NCBI RefSeq assembly: GCF_017357385.1
Contig: NZ_CP071632.1
Coordinates: 3,739,501-3,803,500 of the forward strand
Source: Rhizobium sp. NZLR1
GTDB taxonomy: Bacteria > Pseudomonadota > Alphaproteobacteria > Rhizobiales > Rhizobiaceae
Direction of reading: 5' to 3'
Length of the DNA: 64,000 nt
Shown: positions 36,955-46,840 of the stretch, one piece after another
Layout of the letters: every line of letters starts with the position of its first letter
Position numbering within the stretch: position 1 is the stretch's first letter
The notes under the pieces: generated by a model
Database searches by the model: none
Seen by the model: the letters and a program-made list of their open reading frames with translations, nothing else
What the model was told of the DNA's origin: nothing
Program-made: the position numbers and the translations under genes

Positions 36955-38928
36955 ATGACCTCTCCCGAACAACACGACCGGATGGCGAATGCAATCCGTT
37001 TTCTCGCCATGGACGCCGTTGAAAAAGCGAACTCCGGCCACCCCGGCATGCCGATGGGCATGGCTGATGTGGCAACGGTCCTGTTCACCAAATATCTGAA
37101 GTTCGATCCGAAGAAGCCGCACTGGCCGAACCGCGATCGCTTCGTACTCTCGGCCGGCCATGGCTCGATGCTGCTCTATTCGCTGCTGTATTTGACCGGT
37201 TATCCTGACATGACTATCGAAGATCTGAAGCAGTTCCGTCAGCTCGGCTCGAAGACTGCCGGTCATCCGGAATACGGTCACGCGACCGGCATCGAAACGA
37301 CGACCGGTCCGCTCGGCCAGGGTATTGCCAATTCCGTCGGCATGGCGATTGCCGAACGCAAGATGCGCGAGGAATTCGGCGCCGATCTTCAGGATCACTA
37401 TACCTATGCGATCTGCGGCGACGGCTGCCTGATGGAGGGCATCAGCCACGAAGCCATCGCGCTCGCCGGCCACCTGAAGCTCAACAAGCTCGTTCTGTTC
37501 TGGGACAACAACTCGATCACCATCGACGGCGCCGTGTCTCTCTCGGATTCCACCGATCAGGTCGCCCGTTTCAAGGCCGTTCATTGGAACACGATCGAGA
37601 TCGACGGTCACGATCAGGCTGCCGTCGCCGAAGCGATCGAGGCTGCCCACAAGTCCGACCGGCCGACCTTCATCGCCTGCAAGACGATCATCGGCTTCGG
37701 CGCCCCGAACAAGCAGGGCACCCATAAGGTCCACGGCAACCCGCTTGGTGCCGAGGAAATCGCCGCCACGCGCAAGGCGCTGAACTGGGAATCTGAGCCC
37801 TTCGTCATCCCGTCGGACGTCTTGGATACCTGGCGTGCAGCCGGCGCCCGCTCCGTCGATCTCGTCAACGCCTGGGAACAGGGTCTGGCCAAGGCTCCGG
37901 CCAAGGCCGAATTCACCCGCCGCATGGCAGGCGAGCTGCCGGAAGGCTTCGATGCCGCAATCAGCGCCTTCAAGAAGAAGCTTGCCGAGACCAAGCCGAC
38001 CGTTGCCACTCGCAAGGCTTCGGAAGACGCGCTCGAGGTCATCAACGGCTTCCTGCCGGAAACGCTCGGCGGCTCCGCCGACCTGACGCCGTCGAACAAC
38101 ACCAAAACCAGCCAGATGCACTCGATCACGCCGACGGATTTCGCCGGCCGTTACATGCATTGGGGCATCCGCGAGCACGGCATGGCCTCTGCGATGAACG
38201 GCATTGCGCTGCACGGCGGACTGATCCCGTATAGCGGCGGCTTCCTGATCTTCACGGATTATTGCCGCCCGCCGATCCGCCTTGCTTCGCTGATGGGCAT
38301 CCGTGTCATCCATGTCCTGACGCATGACTCGATCGGCGTCGGCGAAGACGGCCCGACGCACCAGCCGGTCGAACAGCTCGCCGGTCTGCGTGCCATCCCG
38401 AACCTGATGATCTTCCGTCCGGCCGACGCCACGGAAACGGCGGAATGCTGGCAGATCGCCATCAAGACGCACAACCGTCCTTCGGGCCTTGCTCTGACGC
38501 GCCAGAACCTCACTGCGTCTCGCACCGAATACAGCGAAAAGAACCTCTGCGAACAGGGCGCTTATACGCTGGCCGGCAATGCCGACGCCAAAGTGACGAT
38601 CTTCGCCTCCGGTTCAGAAGTCGAAATCGCCGTCGCCGCCCGCGCAGCCCTTGAAGCCAAGGGTGTCACGGTGCGCGTCGTATCGGTTCCCTGCACGGAA
38701 CTGTTCTTCGAGCAGCCGGACGCCTATCGCAAGGAAATCCTCGGCAACTCACCGGTAAAGATTGCCGTCGAAGCCGCCGTCCGCGAAGGCTGGGATGCCT
38801 TTATCGGACCGGAAGGCACTTTCGTCGGTATGAAGGGCTTCGGCGCTTCCGGCCCGGTGAAGGACGTTTACAAGCATTTCGGCATCACCACCGACGCCGT
38901 CGTTGCGGCCGCGGAAGCAAAGCTTTAA
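36955..38928 (+). CDS. tkt: Transketolase
   Basis: This thiamine-diphosphate enzyme exchanges two-carbon units between sugar phosphates in the pentose phosphate pathway. The 657-aa protein has the usual three domains. Motifs include [14 protein letters not shown] near the N-terminus, the ThDP-binding GDG motif ([15 protein letters not shown]), [15 protein letters not shown] and DSIGVGED. The start at 36955 ([21 protein letters not shown]) matches the family. It heads a cluster with gap 76 bp downstream, followed later by pgk and fba. Confidence 0.96.
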   Translation: MTSPEQHDRMANAIRFLAMDAVEKANSGHPGMPMGMADVATVLFTKYLKFDPKKPHWPNRDRFVLSAGHGSMLLYSLLYLTGYPDMTIEDLKQFRQLGSKTAGHPEYGHATGIETTTGPLGQGIANSVGMAIAERKMREEFGADLQDHYTYAICGDGCLMEGISHEAIALAGHLKLNKLVLFWDNNSITIDGAVSLSDSTDQVARFKAVHWNTIEIDGHDQAAVAEAIEAAHKSDRPTFIACKTIIGFGAPNKQGTHKVHGNPLGAEEIAATRKALNWESEPFVIPSDVLDTWRAAGARSVDLVNAWEQGLAKAPAKAEFTRRMAGELPEGFDAAISAFKKKLAETKPTVATRKASEDALEVINGFLPETLGGSADLTPSNNTKTSQMHSITPTDFAGRYMHWGIREHGMASAMNGIALHGGLIPYSGGFLIFTDYCRPPIRLASLMGIRVIHVLTHDSIGVGEDGPTHQPVEQLAGLRAIPNLMIFRPADATETAECWQIAIKTHNRPSGLALTRQNLTASRTEYSEKNLCEQGAYTLAGNADAKVTIFASGSEVEIAVAARAALEAKGVTVRVVSVPCTELFFEQPDAYRKEILGNSPVKIAVEAAVREGWDAFIGPEGTFVGMKGFGASGPVKDVYKHFGITTDAVVAAAEAKL

Positions 38929-39004
38929 TGAGGGCGCCTTGAGGCGCTCTCCATCTCCTCAATTCCAGGCCCGGCTGTATCGGGCCCTACTCTATCGGGA
39001 GTGA

Positions 39005-40021
39005 ATGAACATGACAGTCAAGGTTGCCATCAACGGCTTCGGCCGCATTGGCCGCAACGTCCTTCGCGCCATCGTCGAATCCGGCCGCACCGACATCGAA
39101 GTCGTCGCCATCAACGACCTCGGCCCCGTCGAAACCAATGCCCACCTGCTGCGCTACGACTCGATCCACGGTCGCTTCCCGGCCACCGTGAAAGTCGAGG
39201 GAGACTCGATCATCGTCGGCAACGGCAAGCCGATCAAGGTCACCGCCATCAAGGATCCGGCGACACTTCCGCACCGCGAACTCGGCGTCGACATCGCGAT
39301 GGAATGCACCGGCATCTTCACCTCCCGTGACAAGGCTGCCGCCCACCTGACGGCCGGCGCCAAGCGCGTCATCGTTTCGGCACCTGCAGACGGCGCCGAT
39401 CTGACTGTCGTCTTCGGCGTCAATCATGACCAGCTCACCAAGGAGCACATGGTCATCTCCAACGCGTCCTGCACGACAAACTGCCTGGTGCCGGTTGTAA
39501 AGATCCTCGACGACGCCGTCGGCATCGACCACGGCTTCATGACGACGATCCACTCCTACACCGGCGACCAGCCGACGCTCGACACGATGCACAAGGACCT
39601 GTATCGCGCCCGCGCCGCCGCTCTTTCGATGATCCCGACCTCGACAGGCGCTGCCAAGGCAGTCGGCCTCGTTCTGCCGCATCTGAAGGGCAAGCTCGAC
39701 GGCACCTCGATCCGCGTTCCGACCCCGAACGTTTCCGTCGTCGACTTCAAGTTCGTCGCCAAGAAGGCCACCAGCGTTGGCGAAATCAACGAAGCCATCA
39801 TGGCTGCCGCAAATGGCAAGCTGAAGGGCGTCCTCGGCTACACCGACGAGCCGCTCGTCTCCCGTGACTTCAACCACGACAGCCACTCCTCGATCTTAGC
39901 AACCGATCAGACTAAAGTCATGGAAGGTAATTTCGTGCGCGTCCTGTCCTGGTACGACAATGAATGGGGCTTCTCCAGCCGCATGTCCGACACGGCTGTT
40001 GCGTTTGCCAAGCTCATCTGA
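39005..40021 (+). CDS. gap: Glyceraldehyde-3-phosphate dehydrogenase, type I
   Basis: This glycolytic/gluconeogenic enzyme makes 1,3-bisphosphoglycerate. The protein is 338 aa from the ATG at 39005. A second ATG two codons later (39011) gives the commoner N-terminus [17 protein letters not shown]. The catalytic cysteine is C156 in [14 protein letters not shown] after the second strand favours NAD. The end [12 protein letters not shown] is typical. CGGGAG precedes the start closely. It lies 76 bp after tkt, probably the same transcript, and ends at a strong terminator. Confidence 0.96.
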   Translation: MNMTVKVAINGFGRIGRNVLRAIVESGRTDIEVVAINDLGPVETNAHLLRYDSIHGRFPATVKVEGDSIIVGNGKPIKVTAIKDPATLPHRELGVDIAMECTGIFTSRDKAAAHLTAGAKRVIVSAPADGADLTVVFGVNHDQLTKEHMVISNASCTTNCLVPVVKILDDAVGIDHGFMTTIHSYTGDQPTLDTMHKDLYRARAAALSMIPTSTGAAKAVGLVLPHLKGKLDGTSIRVPTPNVSVVDFKFVAKKATSVGEINEAIMAAANGKLKGVLGYTDEPLVSRDFNHDSHSSILATDQTKVMEGNFVRVLSWYDNEWGFSSRMSDTAVAFAKLI

Positions 40022-40045
40022 GCGCTCTTAAGGCATCGACATGCA

Positions 40046-40073
40046 AGCGGCCCGGGAAACCGGGCCGCTTTTT
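40046..40073 (+). terminator. Strong terminator after gap
   Basis: A 10-bp GC-rich stem, AGCGGCCCGG with CCGGGCCGCT, has a four-base GAAA loop and is followed by four T's. It starts 25 nt after the gap stop and closes the tkt-gap unit. Confidence 0.92.
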
Positions 40074-40263
40074 GTTGCCATGCCGCAAACGAAACCAACC
40101 TTTCCGCACTGGTATCTTTTCGTCCATTGCAGAGATGAGATCTGTTAGGATAACTCGCCTGGACATTCCAAAATGCCCAGTTTCCTCGCGCCGCATCGGC
40201 CACCGGCCAGGCGCGGAACACCAATACCGTGCGGCGGCAGTGTCGCTGATATGAGAGAGATGG

Positions 40264-40578
40264 ATGGATTACTTTACCGTAGAAATCGCCGGCCGTGCCG
40301 TTGCCAGCTTTCGCTCCGAAAATCACGAGGAAGCGACCCATTTCTTCGAGGCGGAAGACTTTCGTGACGATCTGACCATCCTGGAATCCGAAGGCAAACC
40401 CCTGTGGGACCGTAAAGCGGTGCTCAGCCTGCGCAAGGCAACCGCCGAGGAGGCCAGCGAAGTCGAGCACGCCTATGAATTCGACGATGATCCGGAACGG
40501 ACCATCGAGGACGAGTTCGTCGTTTTCCTGGTCCCGGTCGCGGATCTGACCGACGTGGGCGAGGACTCAGAAGACTGA
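40264..40578 (+). CDS. Hypothetical small acidic protein
   Basis: This 104-aa protein begins MDYFTVEIAGRAVASFRSENHEEATHFFEAEDF and becomes strongly acidic toward the C-terminus (EFDDDPERTIEDEFVV). No domain is recognised with confidence. It has no signal peptide or membrane helix. It stands alone between gap and the small membrane-protein gene, with a hairpin 33 nt after its stop. Codon use matches the neighbourhood, supporting a real gene. Confidence 0.65.
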   Translation: MDYFTVEIAGRAVASFRSENHEEATHFFEAEDFRDDLTILESEGKPLWDRKAVLSLRKATAEEASEVEHAYEFDDDPERTIEDEFVVFLVPVADLTDVGEDSED

Positions 40579-40610
40579 CCGACGATCTGCATCGTTTTCC
40601 GATTTCGAAA

Positions 40611-40640
40611 GCCACACCGAAGCGACGGGTTCGGTGTGGC
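40611..40640. terminator. Hairpin after the small acidic protein gene
   Basis: Perfect 11-bp arms GCCACACCGAA and TTCGGTGTGGC have an 8-nt loop. No T tract follows on the plus strand. The hairpin may still terminate transcription or stabilise the 3' end. Confidence 0.5.
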
Positions 40641-40754
40641 GTTGCCGTCCGCAGGCAAGGATTGATCACTTGGCAATCCGCTGGCAAAGCGTGATAGATT
40701 GCCGAGATGCATAGCGCCGCGCAATGGCGAAGATAATCCAAGTGGAGGCGATTA

Positions 40755-40934
40755 ATGGCAGAGGCACAAAAACGCTTGTCCCACACCACGCTCAAGCGGC
40801 GGCAGCGGTTTCACCGCAAGCGGGACGTCCGACCTGCGGTGCTTGCAAAGGCCAATCGCCTGGTTATCTGGGTCGCCGCGTTCATCGGTCTCTCGTTTCT
40901 CGCCATCGTCATTTTTCAGGCGGTGTTGGGATAG
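40755..40934 (+). CDS. Small single-pass membrane protein (59 aa)
   Basis: The reading frame encodes a very basic N-terminal half (MAEAQKRLSHTTLKRRQRFHRKRD) followed by one hydrophobic helix (VIWVAAFIGLSFLAIVIF) and a short end. A strong GTGGAGG ribosome site lies at good spacing before the ATG, which argues for a real gene despite its size. Positive-inside topology would put the basic tail in the cytosol. The function is unknown. A hairpin at 40934-40958 begins at its stop codon. Confidence 0.6.
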   Translation: MAEAQKRLSHTTLKRRQRFHRKRDVRPAVLAKANRLVIWVAAFIGLSFLAIVIFQAVLG

Positions 40935-41330
40935 CAGAGCAGCGGCCCCGCTCTCTGCATGCGCGCCTGCAATCCCTTTTCCCATCATTGAGAAGGCAGA
41001 CGCACCGCGTGAACGCAAAAACGTGGCTTGGCCTGTTGTCGTTCGCAGATACCGGCAGGAAAAATCCGTGCCTGTCTCTTTTGCCCTGCTCTCGCCTGAA
41101 TTTCCGATACATTCCTTATAGACAATTTCTCCCGTAGCATTCCGTGTCGGTTGGCCGTCCGGCAGCCGTTCAGTAGCATGATGCAGCGTCGCGACGAGGT
41201 TAAGCCGCAAGGCCTACCCTTCTCTGACGTTTTGCCGTTTACTGGACCGCCGCGGGTGAGGAGGGGTTGGAGTAAGGCGGATCGGCCGGGGCGGCTGTAT
41301 TCGTCAAGCAGTCGATGGAAAGGGGTGGGC
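40935..41330. other. Intergenic stretch before the K+/H+ antiporter gene
   Basis: These 396 bases contain no convincing gene. The 5' end holds a hairpin (GCAGAG at 40934-40939 with CTCTGC at 40953-40958, partly extended inside) that probably ends the small membrane-protein transcript. The frame of the antiporter remains open back to 41151, but the encoded residues are not protein-like. A promoter is presumably here but no good match was found. Confidence 0.5.
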
Positions 41331-43205
41331 ATGGAAGCGTTTTATATCGTGGTGCTGGTCTCGACGGCGCTCGTGCTTCTTGCCGCTTTTTCGAGCCTGC
41401 TTGCCTTCCGCTTCGGCGCCCCCCTGCTGCTGCTTTTCCTCATGATCGGCCTTGCCGCCGGCGTCGACGGGCTCGGCATTGAGTTCAGCAACAATTACCT
41501 CGCCTATATTCTCGGCTCTATCGCGCTGGCCGTCATCCTGTTTGATTCCGGCTTTGGCACGCCGATGCAGGCCTTCCGCCTGGCGGCCGTTCCCTCGCTG
41601 GCACTCGCGTCGGTCGGCGTGCTGATTACCGCCTCGCTCTTTGCCTTCGCGGCGATGTGGCTTTTGAACTTCACCTGGCTGGAAGGTCTGCTGCTCGGCT
41701 CGATCGTCGCATCGACGGATGCCGCCGCCGTCTTCTTCCTGCTGCGCATTGGCGGCATCAACATCCGCGACAAGGTGCGCTCAACGCTGGAGGTCGAATC
41801 CGGCACCAACGACCCGATGGCGATCTTCCTCACCATCGCCCTTGTCGAGGTGCTGGCGAGCGGCGAGCGTTCCGCCGGCATCAATATCGGCATGCTCGCC
41901 ATGTTCGTGCAGCAGATGGGCCTCGGCGTCATCCTCGGCCTGCTCGGCGGCATGATGATCGTGCTGATCGTCAGTAAGCTGGACACCGATCGCGGCCTGA
42001 CGCCGATCTTCGTGCTGGCGCTTGCCCTTCTCGTCTTCTCCTTCACCGGCGCGGTCGGCGGCAGCGGCTTCCTCGCCGTCTATGTCGCCGGCATTTACGC
42101 CGGAAACCGCAAGATGCAGGCGATCGGCACCATCAAACGCTTCCAGGACGGCATGACCTGGCTGGCGCAGATCATCATGTTCCTGGTGCTCGGCCTGCTT
42201 GCGACGCCGTCGCAATTCCCGGTCATCATCGTGCCCGCCATTCTGCTTGCCCTCTTCCTGACCTTTGTCGCCCGGCCGTTGGCGGTCTGGCTGTCGCTGC
42301 TCCCGTTTGATTACACGCAGCAGGAAATCGGCTTCGTTGCCTGGGTCGGCCTGCGTGGCGCCGTCTCCATTCTGCTTGCCATCATGCCCATCCTCGGCGG
42401 GCTTGAGAACGGACAAATCTATTTCAACACGGCCTTCATTATTGTGCTGGTCTCGCTGCTCCTCCAGGGCTGGACGATCAAGCCCGTCGCCAAGAAGCTC
42501 GGCCTGATCATTCCGCCGCGCATCGGTGCCGTCGATAAGGTCGAGGTCGACCTGCCGGGCGCGGCCAACCACGAACTGCTCTCCTACCGCGTCATCAAGG
42601 ATAGTCCAGTGCTGCGTGGCGAACGCATCCCGCGTTGGGCGACGCCTTCGCTGGTGATCCGCGACGGCAAGTCGATGCGCTACCAATATGCCGGGCGGCT
42701 GCGCGAGAACGATCTCGTCTACCTCTTCATCGTGCCGAGCTACTCCCGCCTGCTCGACCGGCTCTTCGCCAGCCGTGCGCCAGTGGATGAGGACGATGCC
42801 GATTTTTTCGGAGCCTTCGCGCTCTCACCTGCCCGCCCCGCCGCCGATCTCGACGCCGCCTATGGCCCCGGCCTGCTCAACGAAACGGAAAAGGGCCTGA
42901 CGATCGCCGAATTGATGCGTCAGCGCCTCGGCGGTAAGGCCGATTATGCCGACCGCGTCCGTCTCGGCTCCATCATTCTCATCGTCCGCGATCTCGACGA
43001 GCACGACCACATCACCTCCGTCGGAATGTCGCTCGAAGCGGTCGAACCAGCGATCACGCTGCCAATCTTCATCAATCTCAAGGACATCATCCAACGCATC
43101 CGCGACCGGCTGAAAGGGCGCCGAAGCCGCGAAACCGCCGCCTCCGAAATCGCGGCGAAAGCACCGCCCCGACGTGACGAAGGCACACGCGAAAACGGCC
43201 GTTGA
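41331..43205 (+). CDS. Potassium/proton antiporter, CPA1 family (CvrA/NhaP2-like)
   Basis: This 624-aa membrane protein exchanges cytosolic K+ or Na+ for protons. It has about 12 helices (1-390), including the CPA transport segment GSIVASTDAAAVFFLLR and LEVESGTNDPMAIFL. Next come a TrkA-C-like regulatory domain (near 400-480) and a CorC/HlyC-like C-terminal domain (near 530-610). This arrangement matches NhaP2/CvrA. The ATG at 41331 gives MEAFYIVVLVSTALVLLAAF, with GAAAGGGGTGGGC upstream. It lies within the glycolytic cluster but is functionally unrelated. Confidence 0.9.
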   Translation: MEAFYIVVLVSTALVLLAAFSSLLAFRFGAPLLLLFLMIGLAAGVDGLGIEFSNNYLAYILGSIALAVILFDSGFGTPMQAFRLAAVPSLALASVGVLITASLFAFAAMWLLNFTWLEGLLLGSIVASTDAAAVFFLLRIGGINIRDKVRSTLEVESGTNDPMAIFLTIALVEVLASGERSAGINIGMLAMFVQQMGLGVILGLLGGMMIVLIVSKLDTDRGLTPIFVLALALLVFSFTGAVGGSGFLAVYVAGIYAGNRKMQAIGTIKRFQDGMTWLAQIIMFLVLGLLATPSQFPVIIVPAILLALFLTFVARPLAVWLSLLPFDYTQQEIGFVAWVGLRGAVSILLAIMPILGGLENGQIYFNTAFIIVLVSLLLQGWTIKPVAKKLGLIIPPRIGAVDKVEVDLPGAANHELLSYRVIKDSPVLRGERIPRWATPSLVIRDGKSMRYQYAGRLRENDLVYLFIVPSYSRLLDRLFASRAPVDEDDADFFGAFALSPARPAADLDAAYGPGLLNETEKGLTIAELMRQRLGGKADYADRVRLGSIILIVRDLDEHDHITSVGMSLEAVEPAITLPIFINLKDIIQRIRDRLKGRRSRETAASEIAAKAPPRRDEGTRENGR

Positions 43206-43209
43206 ACGC

Positions 43210-43237
43210 CTTGCGTCTCAAATGATCCTTGCTATGG
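43210..43237 (+). promoter_or_regulatory. Putative promoter of pgk
   Basis: CTTGCG and CTATGG are separated by 16 bp in the 69-bp gap between the antiporter gene and pgk. The match to rhizobial CTTGAC-N16/17-CTATAT is moderate. It would allow pgk to be expressed independently of the antiporter. Confidence 0.35.
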
Positions 43238-43274
43238 TCGCCGCAACTTCCGCCAACCAAGACTGGATTTCCCC

Positions 43275-44477
43275 ATGCCTTCTTTCAAGACCCTCGACGA
43301 TCTTTCCGACATCCGCGGCAAGCGCGTTCTCGTCCGCGTCGATCTCAATGTCCCGGTCAAGGATGGCAAGGTCACCGATACGACGCGCATCGAGCGTGTG
43401 GCGCCGACGATCCTCGAACTGTCCGAGAAGGGCGCCAAGGTGATCCTGCTTGCTCATTTCGGCCGGCCGAAGGACGGCCCTTCGCCGGACCTGTCGCTGT
43501 CGCTGATCGCCCCTTCGGTCGAGGAAGTGCTCGATCATGCCGTGCTGACGGCGTCCGATTGCATCGGCGAGGCGGCCGCCTCCGCCGTCGCGGCGATGAA
43601 TGACGGCGATATCCTGCTTCTGGAAAACACCCGCTTCCACAAGGGCGAAGAAAAGAACGACCCCGACTTCACCAAGTCGCTTGCTGCCAACGGCGACATC
43701 TATGTCAACGACGCCTTCTCCGCCGCCCACCGCGCCCATGCCTCGACCGAGGGCCTCGCCCACCACCTGCCGGCCTATGCCGGCCGCACCATGCAGGCCG
43801 AACTGGTGGCGCTGGAAAAGGGTCTGGGTGATCCCGCCCGCCCTGTCGTCGCGATCGTCGGCGGCGCCAAGGTCTCGACCAAGATCGACCTCCTGATGAA
43901 CCTCGTGAAGAAGGTCGATGCGCTCGTCATCGGCGGCGGCATGGCCAATACTTTCATCGCCGCCCGCGGCACCAATGTCGGCAAGTCGCTCTGCGAACAT
44001 GATCTCGCCGAAACCGCCAAGCAGATCATGATCGAGGCCGCGACCGCCGGCTGCGCCATCATCCTGCCGGAAGACGGCGTGATTGCCCGGGAGTTCAAGG
44101 CGGGTGCCGCCAATGAGACAGTCGATATCAACGCCATTCCCGCTGATGCCATGGTGCTCGATGTCGGGCCGAAATCCGTCGAGGCCATCAACGCCTGGAT
44201 CGAGCGCGCTTCGACTCTCGTCTGGAACGGCCCCCTCGGCGCCTTCGAGATCGAGCCCTTCGATGCCGCCACGGTCGCTGCCGCGAAATACGCCGCGGAG
44301 CGCACTGCAGCCGGCAAGCTCACCTCCGTTGCCGGCGGCGGCGACACCGTCTCGGCGCTGAACCATGCCGGCGTTGCCGGCGCGTTCACCTATGTCTCCA
44401 CAGCCGGTGGCGCTTTCCTCGAATGGATGGAGGGCAAGGAGCTTCCCGGCGTCGCCGTCCTCAACGCCGCCAGATAG
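43275..44477 (+). CDS. pgk: Phosphoglycerate kinase
   Basis: Pgk interconverts 1,3-bisphosphoglycerate and 3-phosphoglycerate with ATP. The 400-aa protein has the N-terminal signature [19 protein letters not shown], the substrate-binding HFGRPK and the hinge/ATP segments [16 protein letters not shown] and [13 protein letters not shown]. The end reads [18 protein letters not shown] terminator follows. gap and fba lie nearby in the same direction. Confidence 0.96.
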   Translation: MPSFKTLDDLSDIRGKRVLVRVDLNVPVKDGKVTDTTRIERVAPTILELSEKGAKVILLAHFGRPKDGPSPDLSLSLIAPSVEEVLDHAVLTASDCIGEAAASAVAAMNDGDILLLENTRFHKGEEKNDPDFTKSLAANGDIYVNDAFSAAHRAHASTEGLAHHLPAYAGRTMQAELVALEKGLGDPARPVVAIVGGAKVSTKIDLLMNLVKKVDALVIGGGMANTFIAARGTNVGKSLCEHDLAETAKQIMIEAATAGCAIILPEDGVIAREFKAGAANETVDINAIPADAMVLDVGPKSVEAINAWIERASTLVWNGPLGAFEIEPFDAATVAAAKYAAERTAAGKLTSVAGGGDTVSALNHAGVAGAFTYVSTAGGAFLEWMEGKELPGVAVLNAAR

Positions 44478-44511
44478 TCACAAGCCGATTCGACTGGTTT
44501 TACATGTGGAT

Positions 44512-44547
44512 AGACCGCGGCGGCGAGAGCGCCTTCCGCGGTCTTTT
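44512..44547 (+). terminator. Terminator after pgk
   Basis: A 9-bp stem, AGACCGCGG with CCGCGGTCT, has a 15-nt loop and is followed by three more T's. It starts 35 nt after the pgk stop. Confidence 0.85.
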
Positions 44548-44578
44548 GCTCAGCCGGTGGAAAAAATCCCAGATATTC

Positions 44579-44605
44579 AAACGATTGAATTGATTTCAAT
44601 CGTTT
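44579..44605. promoter_or_regulatory. Perfect 11-bp inverted repeat upstream of fba (candidate operator)
   Basis: The arms AAACGATTGAA (44579-44589) and TTCAATCGTTT (44595-44605) are perfectly complementary around a 5-bp spacer. Related half-sites extend beyond each end (TTCAAACG, CGTTTCAATG). The site lies about 97 bp upstream of the aldolase start. A CTATAT box (44657-44662) lies 40 bp before the ATG. The form suits a LacI- or GntR-type sugar regulator, which cannot be named from this sequence. Confidence 0.6.
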
Positions 44606-44701
44606 CAATGACTTAGCCTTCCATTTTCCTCACTATCAACTTCTGTTATCGCCGTCCTATATTCTTAAATCGTCGATGTTTAATGCTGTGGAGAGAACGA
44701 G

Positions 44702-45727
44702 ATGAGCGAACGACTGGAAGACATTGCAGTGCAGATGGTTGCAGGCGGCCGGGGACTGCTTGCGGCAGATGAATCGACCTCCACCATCAAGAAGCGTTTC
44801 GACACCATCAACCTGGAATCGACCGAAACCAGCCGTCGTGACTACCGGGAGATGCTCTTCCGCTCCGACGAGGCGATGAAGAAATATATCTCCGGCGTCA
44901 TCCTCTTCGAAGAGACCCTTTTCCAGAAGGCCGCGGACGGCACGCCTTTCGTCGACATCATTCGCGCTGCAGGTGCCATTCCCGGCATCAAGGTCGACAC
45001 CGGCGCCAAGCCGATGGCGAAATATCCTGCGGAAACCATCACCGAAGGCCTCGATGGCCTCGGCGAACGCCTTGCCCGCTATTATGAAGCCGGCGCCCGC
45101 TTCGCCAAGTGGCGCGGTGTCATCGCCATCTCGTCGACATTGCCGACCCGCGGTTCCGTCCGCGCCAACGCTCAGGCGCTTGCTCGTTATGCCGCACTCT
45201 GCCAGGAGGCCGGGATCGTTCCGATCGTCGAGCCGGAATGCCTGATGGACGGGAAACCGGGCGACCACACGATCGACCGCTGCGCCGAAGTCACCGAATC
45301 GACGCTGCGCATCGTTTTTGAGGAACTGGCCGATGCCCGCGTCAACCTCGAAGGCATGATCCTGAAGCCAAACATGGTCATCGACGGCAAGAACGCCCGC
45401 AAGGCCTCGGTCGCGGAAGTTGCCGAGCGCACGGTCAAGGTTCTGAAGGCGACCGTTCCGCCCGCCGTCCCCGGCATCGCCTTCCTGTCGGGCGGCCAGA
45501 CGACCGAAGAAGCGACGGCGCATCTTTCCGCCATCAATTCCAGTGCCGACCTGCCCTGGCTCGTCACCTTCTCCTACGGCCGCGCCCTGCAGGACAGCGC
45601 CCTCAAGGCCTGGAACGGTAAGCCTGAGAACGTCGCCGCCGGCCAGCGCGAATTCACCCACCGTGCCGAGATGAACAGCCTCGCGGCCAAGGGCAGCTGG
45701 AAGAAGGACCTCGAAAAGGCAGCTTGA
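44702..45727 (+). CDS. Fructose-bisphosphate aldolase, class I
   Basis: This Schiff-base aldolase cleaves fructose 1,6-bisphosphate. The 341-aa protein is of the animal-like class I type, with GGRGLLAADESTSTIKKRF near the N-terminus and KWRGVIAI. The Schiff-base lysine is K222 in GMILKPNMV, and the later FLSGGQTTEEATAHLS is typical. It is not a class II (zinc) enzyme. GGAGAGAACGAG precedes the ATG. It has its own upstream operator-like palindrome. Confidence 0.95.
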   Translation: MSERLEDIAVQMVAGGRGLLAADESTSTIKKRFDTINLESTETSRRDYREMLFRSDEAMKKYISGVILFEETLFQKAADGTPFVDIIRAAGAIPGIKVDTGAKPMAKYPAETITEGLDGLGERLARYYEAGARFAKWRGVIAISSTLPTRGSVRANAQALARYAALCQEAGIVPIVEPECLMDGKPGDHTIDRCAEVTESTLRIVFEELADARVNLEGMILKPNMVIDGKNARKASVAEVAERTVKVLKATVPPAVPGIAFLSGGQTTEEATAHLSAINSSADLPWLVTFSYGRALQDSALKAWNGKPENVAAGQREFTHRAEMNSLAAKGSWKKDLEKAA

Positions 45728-45755
45728 TTTTTTCAGCAGCCTTAACTCCGATAAA

Positions 45756-45788
45756 GAAGGGGCGACAACACCATGTTGCCGCCCCTTC
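45756..45788 (+). terminator. Hairpin after fba
   Basis: A long stem at 45756-45769 pairs with 45775-45788 (GAAGGGGCG with CGCCCCTTC, then CAAC with GTTG). One mismatched pair lies between the two segments and the loop is five bases. The stem lies 29 nt after the fba stop. A T tract is missing, so termination efficiency is uncertain. Confidence 0.6.
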
Positions 45789-45872
45789 CTGCATTGTCAC
45801 GGCGACAAGAAAGCGGCTCGCCTCGCCGCAAGATCGTGCTTATCCATAGCGGCAACTGCAGCAGGAGCCGCC

Positions 45873-46796
45873 ATGGACACCCTCTCCTACGTCACCGTCG
45901 ATGTCTTCACCTCCACCCGCTTCGAGGGCAATCCGCTTGCCGTCATCTCCGATGCGCGCGGCCTGACCGACGCGGCGATGCAGAAGATCGCCACCGAGTT
46001 CAACTATTCCGAAGTCACCTTCGTCCTGCCGCCCGAAGACCCTGAGAATTCCGCCCGCGTGCGCATCTTCACCCCGACGATGGAAGTGCCTTTCGCCGGC
46101 CATCCGAATGTCGGCACCGCTTATGTGCTCGGCCAGCGGACGGAGATCTTCGGCAAGCCGGTCGGCGAGAAGCTGCGCTTCGAGGAAAAGGCCGGCATCG
46201 TCGAAGTCAGCCTGAAACGCAACAACGGACGGATCGAGGCCACCGCCATCCGCGCGCCGCAGCCGTTGGCGATCGGCGAGACCATTGCCGAAGAAACCAT
46301 CGCCGGCTGCGTCTCGCTCGAACCCGGCGTCGTCGTCAGCACCGTCCACGCCCCGGTCTTTGCGTCCGTCGGGCTGAACTTCGCCGTCGCCGAGTTGGAT
46401 GGGCTCGAAGCGCTGGCCGCCGCCCGCCCGAACCTTACCGGTTTCCAGGCGGCTGCCGGCCGGCAGACGACGAGCGGCCACGACTTCTCGCTCTTCCTCT
46501 ATGTCCGCGCATCCGACGATCCGTGGACTATCCGCGCCCGCATGTTCGCACCGCTCGACAATGTGCCCGAAGATCCGGCAACCGGCAGCGCTTCGGCCGC
46601 ACTCGGCGCCTATCTCGTTTCGCTTGCGCCGGCCGCCGATATGAACGTCCGCATCACCGTCGAACAGGGCGTCGAAATGGGCCGCCGCAGCGTCATCACC
46701 CTCGATGTCGTGAAATCGGGCGGCATCGTCACCGATGTCGTCATCTCGGGACGCTGCGTTTCCGTCATGCGTGGAGAAATTATTCTGCAGGACTAG
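45873..46796 (+). CDS. PhzF-family isomerase/epimerase
   Basis: This 307-aa protein has the PhzF/DapF fold. It begins MDTLSYVTVDVFTSTRFEGNPLAV and carries the catalytic glutamate E47 in FNYSEVTFV. The phosphate-loop segment TPTMEVPFAGHPNVGTAY and the late EDPATGSASAALGAYLV are also present. The biological substrate is unknown. Involvement in phenazine synthesis should not be inferred from the family name. It lies after fba on the same strand, separated by the hairpin. Confidence 0.9.
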   Translation: MDTLSYVTVDVFTSTRFEGNPLAVISDARGLTDAAMQKIATEFNYSEVTFVLPPEDPENSARVRIFTPTMEVPFAGHPNVGTAYVLGQRTEIFGKPVGEKLRFEEKAGIVEVSLKRNNGRIEATAIRAPQPLAIGETIAEETIAGCVSLEPGVVVSTVHAPVFASVGLNFAVAELDGLEALAAARPNLTGFQAAAGRQTTSGHDFSLFLYVRASDDPWTIRARMFAPLDNVPEDPATGSASAALGAYLVSLAPAADMNVRITVEQGVEMGRRSVITLDVVKSGGIVTDVVISGRCVSVMRGEIILQD

Positions 46797-46840
46797 CGAC
46801 CGCAGTTTGGGCCGTGCCTCCGGTTCATGTGATCGAGGGG

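Noticed and set aside
36877-38472. A 531-codon open frame on the minus strand
   Set aside because: It is antisense to transketolase and carries no recognisable domain.
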